Source of the DNA: Oscillospiraceae bacterium
GTDB taxonomy: Bacteria > Bacillota > Clostridia > Oscillospirales > CAG-272
Length of the DNA stretch: 53,977 nt
Direction: 5' to 3'
Assembly (NCBI GenBank): GCA_015065215.1
Contig: SVQT01000010.1
Coordinates: forward strand, 1 to 53,977
In this document: positions 33,933 through 41,618 of the stretch, one piece after another
Numbering within the stretch: the first letter of the stretch is position 1
How the letters are laid out: every line of letters begins with the position of its first letter
Translations under genes and position numbers: made by a program
The notes under the pieces: model-generated
What the model was told of the DNA's origin: nothing
The model's database searches: none
The model's input: only the letters and a program-made list of their open reading frames with translations

Positions 33933-34376
33933 TCAGGGGGCAGAAAAGGTATCAGCAAAGGCGGTGGCCAAGGCATCGCAACGCTCATTATAGGGGTGCC
34001 CCGCATGGCCTTTTACCCATACAAAAGTGACTTTATGCCGCTCTAATAACTGTAGCAGCTCTTCCCAAAGGTCGGGGTTCAGCGCAGGAGATCTGTCGGC
34101 TTTTTTCCATCCTCTCGCGCGCCAGCCGATGGCCCAACCGTTGATAACGGCATCAGCTACATACTTCGAGTCGGTGGTTAGCGTGACCTCACAGGGCTCT
34201 TTTAGGGCGCGAAGGGAGGCAATGACACCGGATAACTCCATGCGGTTGTTGGTGGTGTGCGCCTCGCCGCCGGATAACTCCTTTTCTTTATTGCCGTAAA
34301 CCAAGATCGCTCCCCAGCCGCCGGGGCCGGGATTGCCGCGGCAGGCGCCGTCGGTATAGATGTCCACGTGTTTCAT
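33933..34376 (-). CDS. rnhA: Ribonuclease HI
   Basis: A 147-residue cytoplasmic nuclease that removes RNA from RNA-DNA hybrids. Motifs are [19 protein letters not shown] (first catalytic Asp), [10 protein letters not shown] (Glu), [15 protein letters not shown] (Asp) and ERCDALATA (last Asp), plus the [11 protein letters not shown] loop. All four catalytic acids are present. The start [10 protein letters not shown] at 34376 is chosen by an AAGGAAGGA site and family-like N-terminus; the long upstream extension in the same frame crosses the promoter. It has its own promoter, and its transcript should begin with a stable hairpin (34402-34416). Confidence 0.93.
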   Translation of the reverse strand: MKHVDIYTDGACRGNPGPGGWGAILVYGNKEKELSGGEAHTTNNRMELSGVIASLRALKEPCEVTLTTDSKYVADAVINGWAIGWRARGWKKADRSPALNPDLWEELLQLLERHKVTFVWVKGHAGHPYNERCDALATAFADTFSAP

Positions 34377-34401
34377 TGGCAGTCCTTCCTTTGGTTTTCT
34401 T

Positions 34402-34416
34402 GCCCCGTTACGGGGC
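34402..34416 (-). promoter_or_regulatory. Hairpin at the predicted 5' end of rnhA mRNA
   Basis: Perfect arms GCCCCG and CGGGGC with a 3-nt loop, starting at the predicted transcription start (about 7 bp past the -10 box). It could protect the mRNA 5' end. On the plus strand it is followed by T6 and mimics a terminator, but no plus-strand gene ends here. Confidence 0.5.
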
Positions 34417-34422
34417 TTTTTT

Positions 34423-34451
34423 ATTATACACTTTTCAAATGGCGGTGTCAA
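34423..34451 (-). promoter_or_regulatory. Sigma-A promoter for rnhA
   Basis: On the minus strand: TTGACA (34451-34446), 17-bp spacer, TATAAT (34428-34423), both perfect. Confidence 0.78.
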
Positions 34452-34694
34452 GAGGGAGATGCTAAGACACGTTTTGCCGATTTTGCGGGAAAAGAAGGAG
34501 ATTTGTCTAAAAAGGCGCAAGAGAGGGCGGCGCGGAAATTGACACTGCCCTGAAAATATGAATTTGTGCAAATTTACAAAGAGAAAAAGGCGGCAGACGG
34601 TATGGGATTTCCGCGTTTTTTTGCCTTGCGCACGCTTGCGCGTTTGTGCGTGATTGTTCAAAAGCGAGAAAGTGTAAAAATACAGCTGATAACC
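34452..34694. other. Gap between rnhA and the giant beta-helix gene
   Basis: About 240 bp upstream of the two divergent promoters with no gene seen. It has AT-rich stretches and short GCGC-rich inverted repeats near 34625-34655; I could not assign a function. Confidence 0.5.
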
Positions 34695-34723
34695 TTGACC
34701 TGTGAAGTTAATTATTATATAAT
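34695..34723 (+). promoter_or_regulatory. Sigma-A promoter for the giant beta-helix gene
   Basis: TTGACC at 34695-34700, 17-bp spacer, perfect TATAAT at 34718-34723. The leader holds a hairpin with arms GAGAGAT and ATCTCTC (about 34751-34778) before an AAAAGGAG ribosome site. Confidence 0.75.
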
Positions 34724-34808
34724 ATAATCGTGTAAACCCTATTCCTTTGCGAGAGATGGGTGCAGGAGCCAATCTCTCACGATACTACAGCGAAAAGGAG
34801 AAGCAAAC

Positions 34809-37800
34809 ATGAAGAAACTGCTTGCGTTACTTATCGCGGTCATGATGGTTGTGGTATTGGTACCCGCCACCATGCTCTCCGCTATGGTGCCCGAGACCAG
34901 CTCGGAAGTTGGCGGCGAGGAGGGAGGCAACAACCCTTCCGAGTCCGTAACTTCCCCTTCAGATCCCTTGCCGGGCGAGCCTGGCGATAACGAGGAGGGA
35001 TCCGAGGCAGAAAACGAGCGCACCGAAGAGGATGTCGCCGCGCTTGACAAAGAGTTCACCGAGGGCGAGGATGTCCTTGCGCTTTTTGATAACAACGGTG
35101 AGCTGGTCGGCTATTTTGCCGATTTCGTTTCGGCTGCCGTTTGGGTGAGAAGCGGCGATACAGTTGCGTTGCTTGCCGATCTTACGGTGAGTGAGCAGAT
35201 CGTTATCAATCGCGACCTGACGCTGAAGGGCAATGGCTTTGCTATTTATGATGCCACCGGCAACGACTATCAGCCTGTGATCTGGATCAAGGATCATGGT
35301 ACTGATGTGTCTGTCAGCGACCTGACTGTGGTGACCCCCAATACAGGCTTGCTTGTCTCTACAACAGCGATCAGTGCCTTGTTTGACGAAAATTACGAAA
35401 TTACCGGAGAGCCCTTCCTTTCCGCCAATCACAATAGCAGTGACAGCTGTCGCATCAATGTGGTGTTGGATAACTGCCAGATCCTGACCAATGTGAATGA
35501 CCGTCACGCCTACGATAACATCGATAGCGCGCAGGCCATGGCGGATTTTCAAGCGAGTAGCGACTCTAGCGTAGCGGCCTTGATCCTGCACGGCCAAAAC
35601 GTCTATGTCAAAATCACCGGTGAGGACAGCGTATACGCTTCCAACGCTCCTCAGCATACCGTTGCGAATCTGGGTGGTTTTCTGGATATTTATGACGGTT
35701 TGATCTACGGCCACGACGCGTATAATGTTCTGGGTCTGTACGGCAGAACCAACATTTCCGCCGAGGCCGACAACCAGATGCGCTCTGCCACCACTGCCAT
35801 CTATGGCGGCCGCTTTATCGCGGGCCCTGAGGTAGGTGCTTCTTTGATCCGCTCCTTGCGCGGTCACACCCTGGTGATCGCGGGCGGTGAGTTTGTGCAG
35901 ACCACCTCCGGCACACAGCTGATCCGTGTTTCTGACTCGGACCGTGCCGGCTATGCCTACATTTTGGGCGGTGATTTCTATAACGACAACGGCAGCACCA
36001 TCTTTGGCGCCGGTAACGTTGATTTGAGCTATGTTCGTATTTATGGCGGTAACTTCTTTGCTCAAAACAATCCTGGCATCGCTACCACCAAGCGCCCCAC
36101 CTACTCCTTCCGTTACAACGGTTATGAAACCACAGACCGCTTGGGTGTGGATGCCGCGTACGGCATGTATATTGATGCGGGATATAAAATCAGCACCTTT
36201 GGCTATCCAGAGTCTCCTGTCTATAACGCCAATACTAAGATTGACTATGTGAAGTCCGGCTTCCACTATCTCCAGTCTGTCACTTATGATGAGACATGGT
36301 TGATAACCAACGGCTATATCGAACAGGGCTTTGCTTACCTGGTCACCAACGGTGAGGACGCGGCGCCTACTGGCTTCTATGGCTTTGAGCTGGAGCGCGC
36401 TCTATTCTATCTGGGCAATGGCGGCACCTTTACCCTTGCTCGTGATATTACTTGGGAGCAGCCCGCAAAGGCTACCAAGGGTGAGGATGACTACGACTAC
36501 GGTGTGCATGTTCGTTGCAGACCCGCCACGGCCGAGATGACCTTTAATAGCGCCGCGAAGAACGGTTACTACACGCTGACCGCGTCGGTGACCAACATGT
36601 CCTTCTTTACCTTGCAGGGCGGCACCTTCCGCTTTGATAATATCGGTATCGTCAATCAGAAGGGCGGCATCATCGGTACCCGCAGTGCCGGCAATAATAC
36701 CGTTTACTTTACCGGCGGTTACTATGAGGCCAATACCACCGGCGCTGCCGCTTGTGACGGTATTGTGCTCAATGGCGCAACCACAGCGTATATTCTTGGC
36801 GGCACCTTTACTTCTGACCGCGCTTCCATTACCATCGGTGACGGTGCCAACGTCTATTTTGGCATCGAGGGCACGCAGCAGGGCCCCACTCTCATCCAGA
36901 AGAACGCTCAAGCGATCTGGGCCGGCGGCGGCAGTGGCATGAAGATGACCTTCTACTACGCTACCTTCCGGGATACCGGCACCACCGGCAATAATATCTA
37001 TATTGACGCGGGTGCCAAGAATTTTGAGCTGACCATTTATGACGGTTACTTCTATGTCAATAATAAAGGAAATAATCAGGTGCTTTCCGCCGCAAAAGAC
37101 GCAACCGGTACGGTCAATATCTACGGCGGTACCTTCCTGCGTGGCAACACCGGCCCCGGTACCAACGCATACGGTAAGGTTCTGATCTTCGAGCATAACG
37201 GCGAGGTCAATCTGTACGGCGGTCATTTCCGCACCCTGGTTGCTGATAACACCATCATGACGATCCGCCAGAACACCGTCACGGTCACCGTGGGCGATGA
37301 AGAGACCGGTGAGGGCCCCACCTTCCAGACCAACGGCGGTCATGCGATTCAGATCGATAGCAATTACAACACAAACGCTACCGTGAATATTTACGGCGGC
37401 GTCTTCAAGGGCTCTAACAGCAAGAGTACCATTCTAATGGGTCAAAATAATAGTGACGGTACCGTAACAGCTACCTTGAACATTTACAACGGTGACTTTA
37501 CCGCGGTCAAGACCATTCTGACGGTGGGTGATGACGACATCGCTAACATCTATAACGGTATTTTCAATTCCACCAACGGTGGCAATATGTTTGTGACCAA
37601 CACCAACAGTAAGCTGTATATCCATGACGGCGTGTATACAAAGACCTCCGGCAATGTCTATACACCCGGTAACAATTCGGTTCTGTGGGTTTATGGCGGT
37701 TCCTTCAACTCCACCGGCGGCTTCTCCGTCTATAAGGGTACCAACGATCATACCATCAACCTGGGTGCGCCCGGTAGCAAGGAAGGTCCTGATGTTTATG

Positions 37801-39686
37801 CCAAGACCTGCTTGTTTGGCACCAGTGACGGTAATGACTCAGCTGTGTACTATACCGTTTACGGCGGCAACTATGTGGTTGAGACCACCGGTAATACCAT
37901 TTACCTGTATGGCGCAACCAGGGGTGCCATCAAGATCTATGACGGTAACTTCCTTGAGTTCGGCGGCACCAGCCGTATGTTCCGTATCGGCGGTACCTTT
38001 GACGGTATCGTGGATATCTACGGCGGTACCTTTGAGCATAACTCTACCTCTGACCTGCTTTGCATCGTGGATACCGCACGCGCCGATGTGACCATTGGCC
38101 GCGAAGACGGCACCGGCCCTGTAATGACGGCGATCGGTCAGGCCATTTTGGAGGTCACCACCAATGCGACCGAGCCGATGCATGTTAAAGTGTTGGGCGG
38201 TAACCTTACCACCAATGGCGGTGTGGAGAGTGTGTTCAACTTCAATAAGCTGCCTGCCGGCTCTACTGTGTTGTTTGATAATAACCCCACCATTACCGCC
38301 ACCGAAAATACCGCTGAGAATACTGCTGCAACCGCCAAGAACACCGGCTCGTATGCTGTGAATTTCAACGCCGCGGGTTCGACTCTGACCATCAACGGCG
38401 GCAGCTACTACACCTACGGTAATGTCGATACCACCATTAATATTAAGGAAGGCACCGCGACGATCAATGCCGGTTACTTCTATAGCAACGGTATGTCTGT
38501 AGCGCGCGTAACCGGTGGCGCGACGGCCACCACCAATGGCACAACCGAGGTTACAACCACAACCACGGCACAGTTGATCATCAAGGGCGGTTTGTACGTG
38601 CTTGCCGCCAACTGGGAACGTAATGATTCCAATAACGCCACCAAGGACTCGGTGATCATGGCAGGTGAGGATGATGACTACGGCACGATCATCATTGATG
38701 GCGGTACCTTTGTTTCGGGTAGCGACATTGGCCGATATGTAATCAACAAATACAATGCCGCCTCTACCATTACGCTCAACGATGGCATCTTTATGGCGAG
38801 CGATGTCCAGCAGTATTACTATTACACCGGTAAGACTGCCGAGAATATCGCGGTCGATCGCCAGAACAATATGCAGATCGTTTATGCGGGCAAAAGCTAC
38901 TTTACCTATATTATGAGTGGCGAAGAAGCTGTGACTGAGTATCACAAGGTCACCGGTAAGGGTGAGATCCGCTTGATGAAGATTGAGCTGGGTGATCAGG
39001 ATCAGTATATCAGCGGTATCCGCTTTACTACTGTTATCGACGAGGATGCCCTTGATTTGATGGGTGAGCAGTTGCCTGCCGAATTGATGAGCCAGGTGAC
39101 TGGTGTACAATGGGGTACTCTCATTGTCCCCGCGGACTTCTTGGCCACCACCAACGGCTTCCTGACGCACGCGGCACTCATTGAAGCGGGCCTGGAGTAT
39201 CAGGATATTCCCGCTGACAGAAGCTATGAGGAAACCGAGGACGGTATTACCTTTACTGCTGCTCTTACCAACATCAAGGAAGAGAACTACGGCCGCAGAT
39301 TTGTGGCTGTGGGCTATGCCAAGCTGACGGTTAACAATACCGAGCCCGATGGGGCAACAGAGTATTATCTCTACGCCGAGTTTGACGAAAAGGGTGTTTC
39401 GCTGGCTGAACTGGCGGCAATCCTGCTGGAAAACGAGGTCAACGCGATCAATCCCTACTCTGCGGAACTGAAAGCCCTGCTCCAAACCTTTGCGGCAGCC
39501 CTGCCCGAGGACGAGATCCCTGAGATTAAGCCCTCTGAGCCCGGTGATGACGACGTGATCAACGATCCCTTCGGTACCGACGAGTCCGAAGACGAAGAGA
39601 ACGGTGATGGCGGCGACGATGACAGCGACGGCGCCGGTGATGACAACGGTGGCACCGGCGATGACAACGGTGGCACTGACGAGTAA
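34809..39686 (+). CDS. 1625-residue secreted beta-helix-like repeat protein
   Basis: The largest gene in the window. A signal peptide (KKLLALLIAVMMVVVLVPA, residues 1 to about 28) is followed by a Ser/Glu/Gly-rich linker (about 29-80). Residues about 80-1370 form a long array of short strands with recurring NIYGGTF, KIYDGNF, NLYGGHF and LNIYNGDF motifs at irregular 25-40-residue intervals, typical of right-handed parallel beta-helix surface proteins. Residues about 1379-1530 are a module also found in the secreted SGNH protein upstream (GIRFTTVIDEDA, GTLIVPADFL, FLTHAALIEAG, GYAKLTVN). The last 60 residues are acidic with a repeated GDDNGGT unit. No LPXTG, membrane helix or S-layer domain is seen, so how it is retained is unclear. 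Ligand binding or glycan cleavage are both possible; no catalytic motif was recognised. Confidence 0.8.
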   Translation: MKKLLALLIAVMMVVVLVPATMLSAMVPETSSEVGGEEGGNNPSESVTSPSDPLPGEPGDNEEGSEAENERTEEDVAALDKEFTEGEDVLALFDNNGELVGYFADFVSAAVWVRSGDTVALLADLTVSEQIVINRDLTLKGNGFAIYDATGNDYQPVIWIKDHGTDVSVSDLTVVTPNTGLLVSTTAISALFDENYEITGEPFLSANHNSSDSCRINVVLDNCQILTNVNDRHAYDNIDSAQAMADFQASSDSSVAALILHGQNVYVKITGEDSVYASNAPQHTVANLGGFLDIYDGLIYGHDAYNVLGLYGRTNISAEADNQMRSATTAIYGGRFIAGPEVGASLIRSLRGHTLVIAGGEFVQTTSGTQLIRVSDSDRAGYAYILGGDFYNDNGSTIFGAGNVDLSYVRIYGGNFFAQNNPGIATTKRPTYSFRYNGYETTDRLGVDAAYGMYIDAGYKISTFGYPESPVYNANTKIDYVKSGFHYLQSVTYDETWLITNGYIEQGFAYLVTNGEDAAPTGFYGFELERALFYLGNGGTFTLARDITWEQPAKATKGEDDYDYGVHVRCRPATAEMTFNSAAKNGYYTLTASVTNMSFFTLQGGTFRFDNIGIVNQKGGIIGTRSAGNNTVYFTGGYYEANTTGAAACDGIVLNGATTAYILGGTFTSDRASITIGDGANVYFGIEGTQQGPTLIQKNAQAIWAGGGSGMKMTFYYATFRDTGTTGNNIYIDAGAKNFELTIYDGYFYVNNKGNNQVLSAAKDATGTVNIYGGTFLRGNTGPGTNAYGKVLIFEHNGEVNLYGGHFRTLVADNTIMTIRQNTVTVTVGDEETGEGPTFQTNGGHAIQIDSNYNTNATVNIYGGVFKGSNSKSTILMGQNNSDGTVTATLNIYNGDFTAVKTILTVGDDDIANIYNGIFNSTNGGNMFVTNTNSKLYIHDGVYTKTSGNVYTPGNNSVLWVYGGSFNSTGGFSVYKGTNDHTINLGAPGSKEGPDVYAKTCLFGTSDGNDSAVYYTVYGGNYVVETTGNTIYLYGATRGAIKIYDGNFLEFGGTSRMFRIGGTFDGIVDIYGGTFEHNSTSDLLCIVDTARADVTIGREDGTGPVMTAIGQAILEVTTNATEPMHVKVLGGNLTTNGGVESVFNFNKLPAGSTVLFDNNPTITATENTAENTAATAKNTGSYAVNFNAAGSTLTINGGSYYTYGNVDTTINIKEGTATINAGYFYSNGMSVARVTGGATATTNGTTEVTTTTTAQLIIKGGLYVLAANWERNDSNNATKDSVIMAGEDDDYGTIIIDGGTFVSGSDIGRYVINKYNAASTITLNDGIFMASDVQQYYYYTGKTAENIAVDRQNNMQIVYAGKSYFTYIMSGEEAVTEYHKVTGKGEIRLMKIELGDQDQYISGIRFTTVIDEDALDLMGEQLPAELMSQVTGVQWGTLIVPADFLATTNGFLTHAALIEAGLEYQDIPADRSYEETEDGITFTAALTNIKEENYGRRFVAVGYAKLTVNNTEPDGATEYYLYAEFDEKGVSLAELAAILLENEVNAINPYSAELKALLQTFAAALPEDEIPEIKPSEPGDDDVINDPFGTDESEDEENGDGGDDDSDGAGDDNGGTGDDNGGTDE

Positions 39687-39702
39687 TCGATTGCGTTTTC
39701 TC

Positions 39703-39738
39703 AAATCGCCACATCCCCCAGGGGATGTGGCGATTTTT
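39703..39738 (+). terminator. Terminator of the giant beta-helix gene
   Basis: Perfect 16-bp arms AAATCGCCACATCCCC and GGGGATGTGGCGATTT with a 2-nt loop and a following T run. Confidence 0.88.
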
Positions 39739-39772
39739 CAATACCGTATCGCGGTTTTAGATAAAAATGCGC

Positions 39773-39801
39773 TTGACAGCTTGAAACGCGTGTGCTATAC
39801 T
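39773..39801 (+). promoter_or_regulatory. Sigma-A promoter for the EEP gene pair
   Basis: Perfect TTGACA at 39773-39778, 17-bp spacer, TATACT at 39796-39801, about 48 bp before the start at 39850. Confidence 0.8.
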
Positions 39802-39849
39802 TTTTTTGAAAGGGCGACCTTTATTTTTCTTTGAAAGGATGAAGCGAAA

Positions 39850-40695
39850 ATGACAAAACTCCGTTTGATGAGTACCAATCAGTGGGCTTGTGACAAAAAC
39901 AATGCCAAATGGGAAGAGATGGGTGCTGATTGCTCCTATTCTGCCCGCATGCCCGGCTTTTTGAAGTATTATATCGAAACCAAGCCGGATATTCTCGGCT
40001 TGCAGGAGGTTACCGCAAAGATGGCGGATAAGCTGATGCGCCTGTTCTCTGAGGAGGGCTTGCCCTATGCGTTACTGTGGGGAAAGGATACCCCCATCAT
40101 CTATCGTACCGACCTTTTTGAGCTGGTAGATTCGACTTTTCTTGTCTATCCCGAGGAGCTCCCGGGCCACGAGGGTGTTTTCAACAACGGCAAGACCAAA
40201 TCCTATAATGCGGGTGTTTTTCGCGTCAAGGAAAGCGGAAAGCTCTTTGTTTTGATGACGACCCATCTGTGGTACCGTAGTAGCGACCCAGCCTCCAAAA
40301 GCTATCAGCCTTATTCTGACGAAGCGCGCACCTACCAAATCGGGCTGGCGATTGACTGCCTGGATCAGTTGCAGGCCAAATATGACTGCCCCGCGGTTAT
40401 TATGGGTGATATGAATGCGCAACGTAGCAAGCCTTGCATTCAGCATGCTTTTTCCCGCGGCTTTGCGCATTGCTACGATCTTGCGACAGAGCACCGTGAC
40501 GAGGGCAACGGACATCATTACTGCTTCCCGGATGGCTACAAAGGCTACACGCCCGGCCCCGCCGCCAATGCCATCGATCACATTCTGGTGCGCGGCTTTG
40601 ACGAGGGTACGATCCGTACCTATGACCGCTACGCGCCGGATTATTATATGTGCCTTTCGGATCATATCCCTGTCTGGATCGACGTGGAAATCTAA
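39850..40695 (+). CDS. Endonuclease/exonuclease/phosphatase-fold protein, first of a pair
   Basis: A 281-residue protein of the EEP superfamily, which includes DNase I-like nucleases, sphingomyelinases and sugar or inositol phosphatases. It begins TKLRLMSTNQWACDKN (first Asn motif) and has PDILGLQEVTAKM (metal-binding Glu), MGDMNAQRS (Asp-x-Asn) and LSDHIPVW (Asp-His catalytic pair) at its end. No signal peptide is seen, so it acts inside the cell. It has its own promoter, and a paralog follows after 16 bp. Substrate is unknown; a nucleic-acid, phospholipid or phospho-sugar phosphodiester is possible. Confidence 0.85.
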   Translation: MTKLRLMSTNQWACDKNNAKWEEMGADCSYSARMPGFLKYYIETKPDILGLQEVTAKMADKLMRLFSEEGLPYALLWGKDTPIIYRTDLFELVDSTFLVYPEELPGHEGVFNNGKTKSYNAGVFRVKESGKLFVLMTTHLWYRSSDPASKSYQPYSDEARTYQIGLAIDCLDQLQAKYDCPAVIMGDMNAQRSKPCIQHAFSRGFAHCYDLATEHRDEGNGHHYCFPDGYKGYTPGPAANAIDHILVRGFDEGTIRTYDRYAPDYYMCLSDHIPVWIDVEI

Positions 40696-40711
40696 TACGG
40701 AGGGGAACGGC

Positions 40712-41560
40712 ATGGCTAATCTCCGTTTGATGTCGAACAATATTTGGAATTGCGATAGCAACAAGCCCGCATGGGAGGCACAGGGGCTGGATTGCTCGGC
40801 GCAGGCAAGAATGCCCGGCATTGCCCGCGTCTATGCCGAGACACGGCCGGACGTGATCGGGCTACAGGAGGCCTCGCATACCATGGTGGATCTGCTGGCT
40901 CACGAGCTATACAAGCTGGGACTGAAATATACCGTCATATGGACGCGCTTTACCAGTATTCTGTACCGTTCGGATCGGTTCGAGCTGGTGGATGCGGATT
41001 ATCTCTGCTATCCGGAGACTTTTGAGGGGTATGAGGGCTGCTTTAATGATGTGCGCAGCAAATCCTGCAATCTGGCGGTGCTGCGCGTGAAGGAAAACGG
41101 CAAATGCTTCGTTTTTGCCAATACGCATCTGTGGTGGAAAAACCGCGATCCTGCCGCGAAAAGCTATCAGGCGGGTTCGGGTGAATGCCGTGCCTATCAG
41201 CTTGGCCTCGCGACTGATCTGATCAATCAATATCGTGCCAAGCATGGCGGCTGCCCTGCTGTTTTGCTGGGTGACCTGAATGACAATTACAGCTCGCCCA
41301 TGATGGAGGAAGCGTTCCGCCGCGGATATGTGCATGCCCACGACGTAGCGACCGAGTACGCCAATCCTTTCAATGGGTATCATTACTGCTTTCCCGACGG
41401 GTATCGCCACTATCAGCCGCAACCCTTTGAGCGTGGTATTGATCATATTCTGGTGCTGGGAAACGATCAGCTGGCGGTGCGCCGCTTTGACCGGTACACA
41501 CCGGAATATTATGATCCGCTCTCAGATCATTATCCCGCTTTTGCTGATGTAGAACTCTGA
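40712..41560 (+). CDS. Endonuclease/exonuclease/phosphatase-fold protein, second of a pair
   Basis: A 282-residue paralog of the preceding gene. It begins ANLRLMSNNIWNCDSN and keeps VIGLQEASHT (Glu), LGDLNDNYS (Asp-x-Asn), PFNGYHYCFPDGY (shared with the first copy as GNGHHYCFPDGY) and LSDHYPAFADVEL at the C-terminus. The ATG at 40712 is set by GGAGGGG upstream. A longer frame in the same phase overlaps the first gene and is rejected. Both copies keep all catalytic residues, so they are probably active on related but distinct substrates. It is followed by a terminator shared with the convergent nadE gene. Confidence 0.85.
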   Translation: MANLRLMSNNIWNCDSNKPAWEAQGLDCSAQARMPGIARVYAETRPDVIGLQEASHTMVDLLAHELYKLGLKYTVIWTRFTSILYRSDRFELVDADYLCYPETFEGYEGCFNDVRSKSCNLAVLRVKENGKCFVFANTHLWWKNRDPAAKSYQAGSGECRAYQLGLATDLINQYRAKHGGCPAVLLGDLNDNYSSPMMEEAFRRGYVHAHDVATEYANPFNGYHYCFPDGYRHYQPQPFERGIDHILVLGNDQLAVRRFDRYTPEYYDPLSDHYPAFADVEL

Positions 41561-41569
41561 TAAAAAAAG

Positions 41570-41606
41570 AACCCTCGAAACGGTTTTTAATACCGTTTCG
41601 GGGGTT
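41570..41606. terminator. Bidirectional terminator between EEP pair and nadE
   Basis: Arms AACCCTCGAAACGGT and ACCGTTTCGGGGGTT around a T-rich loop, with a T run on the plus side and an A run on the other side. Confidence 0.75.
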
Positions 41607-41618
41607 TTGGCATGTTTT

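Noticed and set aside
34402-34428. Orphan plus-strand terminator upstream of the giant beta-helix gene
   Set aside because: There is no plus-strand gene ending there; the position fits the 5' end of the rnhA transcript better, and the T run is the reverse complement of the -10 region.
34751-34778. Riboswitch in the leader of the giant beta-helix gene
   Set aside because: The leader is only about 80 nt and shows one simple hairpin, with no conserved aptamer sequence I recognise.
34959-36266. Second long minus-strand open frame within the same gene
   Set aside because: Same reason: a shadow of the sense codon use, with no start signal.
37839-39704. Long open frame on the minus strand of the giant beta-helix gene
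   Set aside because: It is the antisense of a Gly/Thr/Asn-rich repeat gene, has no ribosome site, and its composition follows from the sense codons. The plus-strand gene has promoter, ribosome site and signal peptide.
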